The position numbers and the translations under genes are program-made. A stretch of DNA of 64,000 nucleotides from Trissonchulus latispiculum. Its lineage: Eukaryota; Nematoda; Enoplea; Enoplida; Ironidae. Shown here piece after piece: positions 38,526 through 50,211 of the stretch. Positions within the stretch are counted from its first letter, which is position 1, and each line of letters opens with the position of its first letter. The stretch is from NCBI GenBank assembly GCA_030248195.1, contig JASAND010008520.1, forward strand, positions 1 to 64,000, in the 5' to 3' direction. The notes beneath the pieces were generated by a model, which saw only the letters and a program-made list of their open reading frames with translations, did no database searches and was not told where the DNA came from.

Positions 38526-38955
38526 TTGGCCATTTAGCGTTTTGGCCGACTTTGGCCCCCAGCCAAAAATTTTTTCCGGCTCCGGGAGGCATAAAAACTA
38601 GCTTATTTTCTTATTTTCGATTTGTACTACAAGAATATATATGGGTTTCATAGGCAAAAACTTTTCCATCTGTAGTTATTCAAGCTACAAAACCCTCTTA
38701 TGAGACATCAAAAGCGAGAAACCGGAAAAAACATCACTCTCGTAAGCGATTTTTGGGGCAACTTTTTAACGGAAAGTGGTACGGGGATGAAACTTGGCAA
38801 ATATACTAAACTCGACACGTACAATTTTTTGCGCACATAATCTGCGCAGGATCTGCGCAGCTTCCGCGCAGCCTTGTTTTACACGCTCATGCGACCATTT
38901 TCACTCATATTATAGGGGTCGCTCGCTACCGCACCGGCGCACCCCCTATGATATA
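38526..38955 (+). mobile_element. TGCGCAG/hairpin repeat, copy 2
   Basis: This is the inverted match of 19637-20036. It ends at an imperfect AGGGGTCGC...GCG...CCCCCT hairpin and a TATGATATA tail. Confidence 0.7.
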
Positions 38956-39139
38956 ATAAAATCAACATTGCACATAAGTATATACGTATGTATATATATT
39001 ATATATATATACAAGTAACAAAAATGCTCCGCACAAAAGAGGATAATATATATGTGTGTGTTGGCTGTGTCTATATACATCCTTTAAATTCCGGTCGAAG
39101 AAGTAAAGATAACAGTTTCATAGGCACGTGACGTTATTT

Positions 39140-40200
39140 GGCACAGCAAGTTTGGGTGGGTGGCTCCATGACAAGTTGCTTAGCTCGCTTAGGGCTTTCA
39201 TTTGGTACCAAATTTGACCACTTTTGAAAACTTTCATTTTTGACCGAAAATCGCCTAAGTCCCCACCCCACCCCACCACAGCACTCTACAGCCACTTTGA
39301 GCATGCAGTTCTATGACAAAAGTTGCTCAGCTCGCTTAGGGCTTTCATTTGGTACCAAATTTGACCACTTTTGAAAACTTTCATTTTTGACCGAAAATCG
39401 CCGAAGTCCCCACCCCACCCCACCACAGCACTCTACAGCCACTTTGAGCATGCAGTTCTATGACAAAAGTTGCTCAGCTCGCTTAGGGCTTTCATTTGGT
39501 ACCAAATTTGACCACTTTTGAAAACTTTCATTTTTGACCGAAAACCGCCTAAGTCCCCACCCCACCCCACCACAGCACTCTACAGCCACTTTGAGCATGC
39601 AGTATGACAAAAGTTGCTCAGCTCGCTTAGGGCTTTCATTTGGTACCAAATTTGAGCACTTTTGAAAAATTTTATTTTCGACCACTTGACCCCCCCCATC
39701 CGACTGACCCTTCAAACGGCAAAGTGGAACCAGCCCAGCAAAATAGGTACGTCGGACGGCAAAACGGATACCGGGAATGAGCTGGGCACACCAGAAAACC
39801 CCTATAGACAAAGTTTTGAGAGGCCAGGTAGAGCCTACTATGGACCTCCAGGAAGCGGTTTCCGACATGACCCTCCAGACGGCAAAGTGGAACCAGCACA
39901 GCAAGATGGATGAGTCCTACGTCAAAAAGGACACCGGGAATGAGCTGGGCGCACCAGAAAATCACTGTAGACAAAGTTTTGAGAGACCCGGTAAAGCCTA
40001 CTATGGACCACCAGGAAGCGGTTTCCGACTTGACCCTCCCGACGGCAAAGTGGAACCAGCCCAGCAAGATGGGTGGGTCTGACGGTAAAACTGACTGCGG
40101 GAATCGATTCTCCGTGCCAGAAAACCATTGTATGGAAGATTTGAGCGTTCAAAGTTAAATAGATAGCGAGAAATTTCGATTTTTCATTTTTCGAATTTTC
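39140..40200. repeat. compound satellite, array 2
   Basis: CACTCTACAGCC begins at 39282, 39429 and 39575 (period about 146 bp). Then three units of the GACGGCAAAGTGG satellite start at 39705, 39870 and 40032 (period about 164 bp). Frames are open on both strands because of the period, so I do not call a gene. Confidence 0.85.
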
Positions 40201-40499
40201 GCCATCTTTGACGGGCCACTGTGGTCGCTAGGGAAGTGATAGAGAAACGCAACCTGGACCGTTAGTTAGTTCAATATATGTAGTTTCTGAATATAAAAAG
40301 AAATCAGCTCCAGCTCGTAACGTTCGACCTGAGCGACGACCACAAAAATGGTCACTTTTCGCTATGAGCCGACTTTGCGGCGCCACTGCGGCGCTGTGGC
40401 GCAGCTGCGGCGCAAAAAAAGTTGTGATTCTTAAATTCTTTAGAGGGTACTACTAGACCCCATAGCCCTTTAGGTTGGCCCACCGCTGCAGATCACGTG

Positions 40500-40775
40500 A
40501 AAGCGGCGAACATTATGTACAATACAACCATCAAATAGGAGAAACCGGAAAAAAACATCGCCGCCATAACCGGTCCGGGGCGCAACTTTTTAACGGTAAG
40601 TGATACGGGGCTGAAACTTCACAACATACTAAACTCGATGTGCTCTACAATTTGCGCATGAAATCTGCGCAGGATCTGCGCAGGATTTTGCGCAGCTTCT
40701 GCGCAGCTTATTTTACACTGTCTCCAGCCACTTTTCACACATATTATATATAGGGGTCGCTGCCGCGACCCCTAT
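40500..40775 (+). mobile_element. TGCGCAG/hairpin repeat, copy 3
   Basis: It is a shortened match of copy 2 with three TGCGCAG units. It ends at a nearly perfect hairpin AGGGGTCGC-TGCC-GCGACCCCT (40752-40773) followed by ATGATATATA. Confidence 0.75.
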
Positions 40776-41879
40776 GATATATATACACGTACGGCTCTTA
40801 CAGCGGAGGAGACCTGTCCTGACGACATTTGAATAAGCAAAAGTCCAACTTGTATCTGAATGAAATGAATAAACATACGTATATACACAGATGAATATGG
40901 GGAATGTAGGACAAGGAAGGGCGGGTCGCAACAACTTGGCCGCCCCAAAGTCGAGAACAAACGACATTGGTATCAAACGTTTGGTCACGTTTGATACGTT
41001 TGTTCCACGCAAAAGTAATCGTTTGTTCACGGTCCAGTTCTGAGATAGAGGTCGGGGGAAAAACCAACCTTCCAGTGGTGGGGAAAACCAACCCCGCATT
41101 TGGGCGATGGGGACGAGCTAGGGGGGGCTCAAATCTTTCATGCAAGTTGGCAGGCCCATCCAACCTACCACAGGAAATTTGAGTCTGATCGGACCTCTTC
41201 GCCCCCCAGACCCCTTGGTAGAAACCTTTTTCCGTGGGGACCCGCACCCCCCGTCACAAAATCCTGGATCCGCAGCGCCCTGGGCCCCTCTCCTGTTGCC
41301 GCCACTGATGATCTCAGACACCGCCCACTCGAATTTACCCAACCACTCTCCTCAACGTCACACCGCACCCTTAAAATTTAAATTTTGACCAAAACATTGA
41401 ATACGGAAAATTTTTGGACTTATCGCAACCATAGGTGTACACCTGTTTGGGTTGGGGAGAGTAGGAGGTCCAAATTTGGCTCGGGGGACCCCACCAAAAT
41501 CCGAAATTTGGGGGTGGGGAGGACCCCCTAAACTATACCCAAATTTTTTAGCTAAAAATGCTTCTTTTTCGATTACACAAAAGCTTCTGTCAATAGTTTT
41601 CGCATGCGAAAACAGGGCCTAAAAAGTGACAAATTTGTGCTAAGATATGCTAAGATTACCCCAGATTGTGGTTTATAATTGCGTATGTTACGTTTTAGTT
41701 GCTGTAAATAACCTCTTTAGCTGTTTATAGCTGATTGGTAGCCATTTTCTCGAATTTTTTCAAAAACTTTCAGAAATTGCAAAAAAATTTTAAATTTTGC
41801 ATTTTTATTTGGTTTGGAGCTAATTTTAGAGGGGAAGGGCATGGGTGTGGCTGGTGACAAACGTGGGGGCAGATGTAGG
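40776..41879. other. repeat-derived sequence, no gene
   Basis: 41050-41100 resembles the GGGAAAAACC blocks of the 18502-19607 element. 41260-41310 has a broken CTGGATCCGC/GCCGCCACTG hAT-like end. G-rich segments begin at 41450. Open frames here overlap on both strands and show no domain. Confidence 0.45.
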
Positions 41880-42290
41880 TGTGTTAGGGGTGGACCCCCC
41901 CCAAATGGAGGGGTCGCCGAAAACTCCGCCTAAAAAATTTTTTCTACCCCTCCTCCCAAATCTGCCTTCGGCCGCCCCCCCCCTCTAAATATTTTCAGCC
42001 CTCTACCTGAATTTTTGCAAATTTTTACCCAAAAATTCGAAATTTTCCAAAAAATTAGCGAAAAATTGCTAAAATACGCTTACTTACCTTAAAAATCGCT
42101 GAAAATTGAGAACAAGTTCTTTTAACGCAAAACCGATTATTCGCCGACCCCCCCCCCCTCGAAAATTGTTCTTACCCCTCCCCCCCAAATCCACTTTGTC
42201 CGACACCCCCCCCCCTTTTTTGCCAGACCCCCACCCAACTTTTTTTGAAACCCCCACCCCCACTTTTTCGCCAGCCACATCTATGCGTGG
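41880..42290 (-). repeat. K-type G/C-run repeat, copy 2 (empty site)
   Basis: It matches 16660-18235 without the hAT insertion, with a single CTTCGGCC at 41966-41973. C runs follow at 42144-42260. Confidence 0.8.
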
Positions 42291-42699
42291 GGGAGGGTGG
42301 GGGGGGGGTGAAAAAAGTAGAGAGGGGATCTGGCAAAAAAGGGGGAGGGGGCATGTGCTTGGGGGCACTAGCGTAGCTAGATAAAAAATTTCGGAGGAGG
42401 GCAAGCCAAAATTTATCAGAAATTAGTGCTGAATCGGAACCTGTAGAATCTGGTTTCAAGTGCAAGCTGCAATTTTTGTGGCATTTTCGTGGAAAATTAG
42501 CGCCGCAGGCGAATTTTTTTGGAAATATTGATTAGAATTCTCATTTGCTGTTAAAATTTTCTCTTTCGCCTCCGATTTCGGGGGGGGCATACCCCCCTGG
42601 CTACGCGCCTGCTTGGGGGGGGGTTGGGAGGGTTTTCACCCTCACCCCAGACCTGGACCTCACACATAGCTTCCTGTGGGGGGGGGGGGGGGTATCCCC

Positions 42700-42985
42700 C
42701 CAAAATTTTCGACCAAATTTACCCCCCCCCAGATTTTTTACTTACCCCCCAAAAGTTTTGGCTACCTCCACCGAACCCCAACACAACGATTTTCGGACCC
42801 AAAAAGTTGGTCGAAAAATGGTCATTTTTTGAAAATTTTTTCTAAAATTTTGGCCTAAAATCGCTTTAAAACGGTGCAAAAACGCCTAAAACGTTAAGAA
42901 CAAGCCTTATTTTGATGCAAAAAGGGCTAAATTACTGCAAATTTTGCATTTTTTGGCCATTTTTCGAAAATTCTGAGGTATGAAT
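42700..42985 (+). repeat. L-type G/C-run repeat
   Basis: The order of blocks is a C run, CCCCAAAAGTTTTGGCTACC, then a GGTCATTTTTTGAAAATTT-like block, AAAACGGTGCAAAAACG and GGCCATTTTTCG, then a G run. Inverted copies lie at 43560-43990 and 44510-44830; a fragment lies at 14522-14660. Confidence 0.75.
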
Positions 42986-43284
42986 TCTGGGGGGGGGTGT
43001 TGGGGGGCACCCGCCCCATCACATTTCGGAGGTCGGCCAAGATTTGCCCCCTTCCCCCGAGACCCAAAGTTCCAGGGAAACTATGACGTCACCCCCCCCC
43101 CAGAGAAATCCCACACTCCCTGGGATCCCAAGATTCCGGAATCCGGATTTTTCCTTTTTTGGCAAAAAACCGGAAAAATCCGGTTTTACGGCGGCCTTCG
43201 GACGCCGGCTCACCACCACCAACCCCACCCCCCCTGCAGGCCAGAACTTCCCCTCCTGCACATGTCTGGCGCGGGGCCGAAAAA

Positions 43285-43560
43285 GTATATAGATTTGGGG
43301 GAGGGGTAAGAAACATTTTCGAGGGGGGGGGGGTCGGCGAAAAATTGGTTTTTCGTTAAAAAACTGAAAAACGTTCGCAATTTTCAGCTATTTTCAGCAA
43401 TTTTTAAGGTAATTAAGCGAATTTTAGCAATTTTTCTCTAATTTCTTGAAAATTTACGAATGTTTGGCTAAAAATTTGGAAAAATTCATGTAGGGGGCTG
43501 AAAACTTGTAGGGAGGCGGGTCGGCCGAAGGCGATTTGGGGGGAGGGGCAGAAAAATATT
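43285..43560 (+). repeat. K-type repeat, inverted copy 3 (empty site)
   Basis: It is the reverse complement of the K-type copies, with GGCCGAAG at 43523-43530 marking the unoccupied hAT target. Confidence 0.75.
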
Positions 43561-43990
43561 TTAAAATTGGGACCTCAAAGCATCCAAAAAACTGGCCTAA
43601 AAATACAAATTTTTTTGTATATGAACGCTTTTCCGTGAAAACAAGGCTTGTTTTGACAGTTTTGGGAGTTTATACGCGGTTTTAAAGCGATTTTAAGTCA
43701 AAATTTGAGAAGAATTTTTCAAAAAATGACCATTTTTGGGCAAAATTTAGCTAACTTTTTGGCTCCAAAAAGGGTCGGGGGGGGGGGGTTGGGTGGGGGT
43801 AGCCGAAAGTTGGGGGAGGGGATGTCGAAAATTTTGGGTGGGGGCAAAGGGGGTCGAAAATTCCCCAAACCCCCCCCCCCCTGGTTAAAATATGGTGGTT
43901 CCGACGGAGGGTGGGGGGACTCCCCCCCCCCTAAATTTTCGATTTTATGCCATTTTTGGCCAAAAATCTGGGGGGGGGGGGGGGGGTAGC
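43561..43990 (-). repeat. L-type repeat, inverted copy
   Basis: It matches 42700-42985 in reverse complement and ends in long alternating G and C runs (43777-43990). Confidence 0.75.
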
Positions 43991-44079
43991 AAAAATCTGA
44001 AAATCTGGGGGGCGCCAAAATCTCCGGATTCACAGCCCGAAGCCAGGAGCGACAACTCTAATGTTGACTACATCTGTGG

Positions 44080-44335
44080 AAGGGGGGCCAGCCCTTCATC
44101 AGGCATTACGCCAGAACACAGACTCCTGTTACCTTCCCACCGCAGTGGTACCCATTTACCGACCAGTTATGGATAGACAGCTGGGTTGGCTGGAGCCCAC
44201 GGCGAACCGATATGTGCTTAGTCCCTTGCTCAAGGGGATTTGTGAAAGCCTTGTGGCAGCGGGGGTTCGAACCTATGACCGTCAGATCTTCAGTCGAACA
44301 CCTTACCACTCGGCCATTACGGCACATCACATTTC
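44080..44335 (-). mobile_element. tRNA-derived SINE
   Basis: On the - strand a tRNA-like head has a perfect A box TGGCCGAGTGG (44316-44306) and B box GGTTCGAACCC (44273-44263), about 34 bp apart. The body continues with CCTTGAGCAAGGGACT and AATGGGTACC, blocks that recall conserved SINE bodies of several invertebrate groups. The anticodon-stem text GACTGAAGATC is closest to a Phe (GAA) pattern. No target duplication was identified. Confidence 0.75.
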
Positions 44336-44509
44336 GGGTTCGGGGATCGACCACCAAAGTTCCAAGATGCCCCCCCCCCCGAGACATAAAGTTCCAGGAA
44401 AACTATAAAGTAAACCATAGTTTCACCGGAAATTTTGGTTGGGGGAGGGGTAAGCTCTAGAAATTTGGTGGTCGACCCGCGAAATGTGATGGCGGGTACC
44501 CTCCCCCCG

Positions 44510-44830
44510 AACCTCCTCCCAAAATTGGGACCTCAGAAAATCCAAAAATAGCCTAAAAATGCAGAATTTGCTGTATTTTAACGCTTTTTCCGTGAAAACA
44601 AGGCTTGTTTTGACAGTTTTAGCCGTTTATACGCTGTTTTAAAGCAATTGTAAGTCAAAATTTGAGACAAATTATTCAAAAAATGACCATTTGTGGGCGA
44701 AATTTAGCTATCTGTTTGGATCCAAAAGGGCCGGGGGAGTTTGGGTGGGGGTAGCCGAAAGTTTGGGGAGGGGATGTCGAAACTTGGGGAGGGCAAAGGG
44801 GGTCGAAAATTTGGGGGAGTACCCCCCCTA
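44510..44830 (-). repeat. L-type repeat, second inverted copy
   Basis: Same orientation and block order as 43561-43990, with shorter G runs. Confidence 0.7.
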
Positions 44831-44918
44831 GTGAAACTATGAGGCAAAAACCCAGCCACACTGTAAGGGAAGCAGGCATAGGAAAGATTGATAAGCCTGA
44901 TATGGGAGTTCAGCTGAT

Positions 44919-44992
44919 GGTCCTGTGGTGTAGTTGGTTAGCATGTCTGCTCCGGAGTCAGAAGGGCCTTGGTTCAAAACCCGGCTGGGCCA
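44919..44992 (+). tRNA. tRNA-like sequence, probable head of a second SINE
   Basis: The 74-nt stretch folds as a cloverleaf with a 7-bp acceptor (one mismatch), a wobble-rich D stem, and B box GGTTCAAAACC. The anticodon stem and T stem each have a mismatch and position 33 is C, so the anticodon (CGG or CCG) is unclear and normal function is doubtful. The following text to about 45180, with pyrimidine-rich and TACAAG motifs, looks like a SINE body. Confidence 0.55.
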
Positions 44993-45381
44993 ATTCTTTA
45001 CTTTCAATGGTGAGTGAAAAGCTGAACCTCCCTCTTCCCTTCTCTCTTCTAGGTCCTGGTTTCGTGGGTACAAGGGTGCCTGACGCCTCCCGTTCGGGCT
45101 TGTCCTCGGTTTCCTCTTGGTTTACCATCCCTGGTACAAGCGCTTCAACACCTTAAAGCCCAACCCTGAACCCCCAATCCATTAAATCTAAATTAAATAA
45201 GCCGATAAATTACCACATTTTACCATTTTCCGTAAATTTTCGATAACATTTTCCGTGCACGGAATTGTTAACGAAATTTCCGCTATTTTAGATTAAAGGC
45301 ACCTAGAGTTACGTAGTTATATTTTAACCACTTTTAGCAGTTTTGTTACATAAAAAAATCACAAAGAAATTTCAAAAATAC

Positions 45382-45740
45382 TAGTGATGGGCAGCGCATA
45401 TTTGTTCATATCCGGTTATCCGCCTATCTGGCGTTAACGGATATCCGGTTATCCGCCTATCTGGCGTTAACGGATATCAGGTTATCCGCCTAATCAAAGT
45501 TAACTTAAAAACAATTTTTGATTTTACAGTTTAAATTTCAATTTTTCTGGCAATTTTTCGGTACGCTGGTAATTTCTATGATACAACCAAACCACAACCT
45601 TGGTTTCAAGACATGACAAGAGAAATTTAGCAAAAATATTTTAAAATCTTCGAACTTTTGTAAAAATTTGCTAATTTTTCATTATATACTTTGTCTGAAA
45701 TGTAAACGGATATCCGGATATTAAACAGTGCCCATCACTG
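45382..45740. mobile_element. hAT-like MITE
   Basis: The inverted ends are TAGTGATGGGCA and CAGTGATGGGCA. The flanks AAAAATAC and AAACATAA agree at 6 of 8 positions, an eroded 8-bp duplication. A 37-bp direct duplication (TATCCGGTTATCCGCC type) lies inside. Confidence 0.7.
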
Positions 45741-46827
45741 AAACATAATTTCGGTGAGCCCTATTTAGGATGGGCTGTAATACATCAACGGATGGGCTTC
45801 TCCGAGCCCCCTCCGCCTAAATTATGGCCTAGACGTCGATCAGAATGGCCGCCAGATTTTAGGGTCGTCCCTCCTTTCAAAATTAGAGACGAATCAGCCG
45901 TGCTGGATTGGGTTTTGAGTATTCCGGTACTGGTATAGATTTCCCGCGTGTCGACTGCGGTGCTGTTACTGCCTCCGCTTTTTGGCTTTTTTGGTTAACG
46001 GCCAATATTAGTCGAATGCCTGTTTGGTTGGCTTGGCTGGGATGGTTTTGCTTCTGATTCTCTGGTATAGTTCAGGATACTGTATTGGAATGCGAACTTT
46101 ACGAAAAATTGTGCTTTGGACAAAATTTGCATATGCAGTTGTTGAGTCTTCACAAGCAGTCTATATATAGACGAAAGCGCAAAAGAATAGTAAAAATCAT
46201 AAACAGGGAATTACATACCACGCATCCTATTTTTTTCCTTGGTGTCGATTAGGAGCCATGATAGTATTATAAGAACAAATGAAAGCTACATTTATTCATA
46301 CGCCAACACATTGCTTATTAGCAGGTGCACATTCACGGCAAAATAACAAATCATCATCGAACAACCTACTTTAGTAAGTTCATGCGACCTCTGCCAGACC
46401 AGAGTTCACGATATAGCCGGCTCATCAGTGGAGCTGTATTGAACTTTGTTTTTTGGTAAATGTAAGAAAAAATATATAAATAAGTAAGAAAAGGTTTCGC
46501 CGCTGGTCGCCTCAAGACGTGATCTTAACACATAAACAGAATGGAAGGGAGATCCCAACTTAAAATTGAATTGATACATATGATTTTAAATATACAAATT
46601 TATTATGTACCGTTTTTGAAAAAGCTGTAACGTATTTTATATAACTGAAAAAAGACTATATAGAATTTTCTTAAACTGAAAATGAATATAAATTACTAAT
46701 TATTTTTTAAAGTCACAAGACAATGACTATCTGTAAAATGATAGTCATGAAATCAGACACATTTATCGATATTGCAGATTATACAAATAACCGAAACAAA
46801 AAACTACAAGCATAATTTTCCAATATA
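45741..46827. other. no gene recognised
   Basis: AT-rich sequence with short ORFs only. Confidence 0.4.
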
Positions 46828-47397
46828 ATTTACTGTAGTGATCTATTTGTTTGAATAAAAGCGAAAATTGGCCAGAACAAATTTTCAATGCACAAAAACT
46901 AATAATTAAGCAAAACTAACTGATTGCACAGCAATTAAGCAAATGTCCGGTATAATGCAAGTGTAAGTTGTAGCGCTGCCAGCAGTGCTCTCAGAGATTT
47001 GTATGCACACCAGCAGGCGAGGCTCCGAGTGAAGGGTTCCGCCGTTCACGAGGGCTTCGCCTGCAAGTGAGCTCACAAATTTCTGTGAGCACATCATCAT
47101 CATCATCATCATTATCATCAGGGCAGAAAGTATATAATGGGGAGAAATTCTTAATCATTGCAGTCAGTTCTGCTGGCTGTCAGCAGCCTCGCTGCATACT
47201 CGAAGACTTACCCTGCACTGTGCAGTACAATTGTACGGTACGGTGTAGCGTGCAACTCAATTGTACGCAGGCGGTTGTAGCATGGTTCGCTTTACACTGA
47301 GCCATGTTACAACCATAGTTGTTTTCCATAATAATTACTGTAGTTTTCCATTTGTTTGAGTAAAACCGAAAATTGGTTAGAACAAATTTTCAATATA
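46828..47397. repeat. direct repeats of about 76 bp around a 417-bp segment
   Basis: 46828-46903 and 47321-47397 share blocks such as TTACTGTAG, ATTTGTTTGA.TAAA and AGAACAAATTTTCAAT in the same order. The segment between them has a CAT microsatellite and short ORFs. Confidence 0.6.
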
Positions 47398-48038
47398 GAT
47401 GGTTAAGTAGAGACACGACAACACAAGATATATATACGTACTATTTTCACGTACAAACAACATAAACGTCGTTATGACATAAACATGTAATGTATATGCT
47501 GAGATTAAAGGGATGGGTAATGTTCAATCAATCTATGGAAGTATAGAAAGAAGGAACGGTTCTATATTACGACCGAAGTTGTCAAACTGCACCAAAGAGT
47601 ATATACTGGTATATACTCAAATGATATTGATCTATATTACGACATACATCGTCAACTCTTGTATTTAATATACAAAACTGCTTAAATATCAAAGTTTATG
47701 CGTTAAGATTTTAGGTGTGATGTTAAACTTGGGCGACCATTTGGTGCGTATCGCACCAGCCTGTCAGTAGGCAAAAAGCGGCACTGTTTCTTTGAAGTTG
47801 TGCTCAGAAAATGCAGGCTTGACAGACTAACAGAAATGACAGACTAAAGCCTGATTGACAGACTAACAAGTCGCCGCCCCCGCCCTCCCCCTTCACGCAG
47901 ATTTGCTTAGTCCGTAAAGATGCTGTTGTAGGTATATATACATATACATACTATATATATATATACGACATATATACTATATATAGTATATAGCTTCAGT
48001 CTAGTTCACAATTGACAGACTAGGGCAGACTAATTTAC
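47398..48038. other. non-coding, TGACAGACTAA motif cluster
   Basis: TGACAGACTAA or close variants occur at about 47819, 47837, 47857 and 48013. A TA-rich palindromic tract lies at 47935-47990. The outer Gypsy homology begins just after. No LTR could be identified here. Confidence 0.45.
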
Positions 48039-48545
48039 ATGCTGATCATTACGAATCTCACCGAATTACGGAGCTTCCTCGGCCTTGCCTCATATTACAG
48101 AAGAATCATTAAGAATTTCGCTCAGGTCGCTTACCCCCTCTACTCCTTACTAAAGAAAGAGCATCAATACCAATGGACTGAAGACTGCAACCACAGTTTC
48201 TCTACATTACAAGAATGTCTCATCACATCACCTATCCTTGCGTTCCCCGACCCAAACCGCCCATACACCTTACAAACGGATGCCAGCGTGTTCGGTCTAG
48301 GAGCGGTACTGTCCCAACTCAATGCTCAAAACAAAGAGCATCCAGTGGCATATGCCAGTCGTACTCTCTCAAAGGCTGAAAAAACTATCCTGTCATAGAA
48401 CTTGAAGCATTGGCTATAGTATTTGGCGTCAAATACTTCCGCCATCTCATTTACGGGCAACAGGTCACCATTCTAAACCACTCTAAGCCTAAACCCTCTC
48501 CGATGGCTTATGACAGTAAAATCCTCCTAACAACATGACTTCGTA
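48039..48545 (+). pseudogene. outer Ty3/Gypsy element: RNase H region
   Basis: The frame 48039-48398 starts at ELRSFLGLASYYRR, the classic boundary after the Gypsy RT, and continues through YPLYSLLKKE, LQTDASVFGLGAVLSQ and YASRTLSKAEK. A frameshift at about 48397 moves the ELEALAIVFGVKYFRHL block to another frame. The usual TDHSPLKWL motif is corrupted to LNHSKPKPS. Everything upstream (gag, protease, RT) is missing from this copy. Confidence 0.85.
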
Positions 48546-48549
48546 ACAT

Positions 48550-49636
48550 ATGCTCCAACAGCCAAATATCAAGCATTTCCTGGACTACCTTGAAACCGGC
48601 TCTCTACCGGAAGATCTTACAGTAGCAACTCACACTGCAATCAAGGCCGCTCGTTACTTCGTAGAGGACGGGCTCCTGTATCATGAATATCCACATGCCA
48701 ACAAACCCGGCAAACTATTTGTTCAGCTAGTCATTCCGCAAGTAGACACATCTGAAGTGTTTAAATCCTGTCATGAAGATATTACAGCAGGATATTTGGG
48801 ATTCGAGAAGACCTACCTCAAAATTCTAAGCCGCTACTGGTGGGATACTATAAGAAAAGATGTCAAAGAATGGTGCAAAATCTGCGAAGCCTGTATTTGC
48901 GAAAAGAGTCCCCCAAAAGCTGTAAGAGCACCTCTAGTATCTATCCCAGTTGAACCTGGGACCGAGTCGCAGTTGATATCCTTGGTCCGCTACCTCAAAC
49001 GGAAGAGGGATACAGATATATTATAGTCTTTACGGAATACCTCCCCAAATCGGTTGAAGTCTTTCCCCTAACAGACACTAAGGCCCAAACAGTTGCTAGA
49101 GTCTTTGTCGAGGAAATTGTCTGCCGTTATTCTTGCCCCAAGGAACTGCTTTCGGACCGTGGAGCCAATTTTCTCAGTACACTTATGATGGAAACGTGTA
49201 ACCTACTAAGAGTTACGAAGCTCAACACTACAGCTTATCATCCACAGGCAGATGGCCAATGTGAACGTTTCAACGCAACACTCATGCAAATGATCAGCAA
49301 ATATGTATCCCACACACACACAAAAAGATTGGTCCAGTTTCATTAACTTTTGCCTCTTCGCATACCGCACATCGGTACACTCGTCTACCCTGGACACACC
49401 TTCTTTCTCAACTTTGGTCGCGAAGCCAGGCTACCTCTCGATGCCGTACTACGGGAAACCCGGGGAATCTACTGCGAAATTGAGTACTACCGAACTGATC
49501 TTGTTCAAAATACAGGAGGCTTGGACTCTAGCTAAGAAACATATCGAGCTTGCTCAAACAAAGCAAAAGCACTACTACGACCGCAGGTCAACTAATACGG
49601 AATTCTCGGAAAATCAGCTAGTTATGCTGTATTTAC
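48550..49636 (+). pseudogene. outer Ty3/Gypsy element: integrase
   Basis: It carries the zinc-binding region (SCHEDITAGYLGF...CKICEAC) and then the catalytic core in a second frame (FTEYLPKSVEVFPL, LLSDRGANF, ADGQCERFNA), so D, D and E positions are visible but split by frameshifts near 48960, 49310 and 49380. It breaks off at QLVMLY, where the inner element is inserted, and resumes at 60802. Confidence 0.88.
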
Positions 49637-50178
49637 TGTCGTAGCTAGGTGTTGTCTTGTCTTGGTGTGTCATGTCTGTAATGCTGATAAACGTGCTGAA
49701 GTCTCGCATTAATTATTCATATAATAATGTCTGGCTGTCAGCATGTAGCTAACAGTATGTAGCTGTCTGGTAAACTATTCCTAAATTGTTTCAATTATAG
49801 GTTTCCTACCTCGTAAATTGCCTATTAGTGTTATTATGTCTCTGTCTGCTTATCAATGTTTGCATGAATATTTAATGGGCCTATGCTATATAAGGAGTAA
49901 CCTTGTTTGTCAGTGGAGTTCAGTTCTGTCTGTACTCTGTACGTGAGTGTCGTCAGTAAATCACTGAAGTTAGAATTGAATTCAGGTGGTTAGGGTGATT
50001 CCGTCTACTAGACACTAGACGAGGACGTTTATTCCTACGAACGCTATCAGTTCGTAGAAGGGACATACAGTCCAGACACATACGAGCGTACGGCTCTACG
50101 CATACCCCCTACGCACTGTAGGAGAATAATTAATAATTACTACTGTACCAGTAGAACAAATCAACGATACCAGCAGCA
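49637..50178 (+). repeat. 5' LTR of inner Ty3/Gypsy element (542 bp)
   Basis: It begins TGTCGTAGC and ends CAGCAGCA. It is nearly identical to 60271-60801, with a handful of substitutions and three small indels, including one of about 10 bp. It contains a TATA box TATATAA (49887-49893). The outer flank TTTAC and the flank beyond the 3' LTR TACAG share only TAC, so a clean target duplication is not seen. Confidence 0.92.
49887..49893 (+). promoter_or_regulatory. LTR TATA box
   Basis: TATATAA followed by GGAGTAACC. It is conserved at 60514-60520 in the 3' LTR. Confidence 0.65.
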
Positions 50179-50211
50179 TGTGAAACTATTCAGTTGTGCC
50201 CAAGTTGAACA

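Noticed and set aside
37731..40158. A gene family of KWNQ..SKMGGSDGK repeats
   Set aside because: Both strands are open through the same tandem units and units break frame at their ends. I treat it as satellite DNA.
42084..44033. Pro/Gly-rich ORFs on both strands in the G/C-run cluster
   Set aside because: Homopolymer runs give Gly and Pro codons in any frame. No start context, no conserved domain, and they overlap each other.
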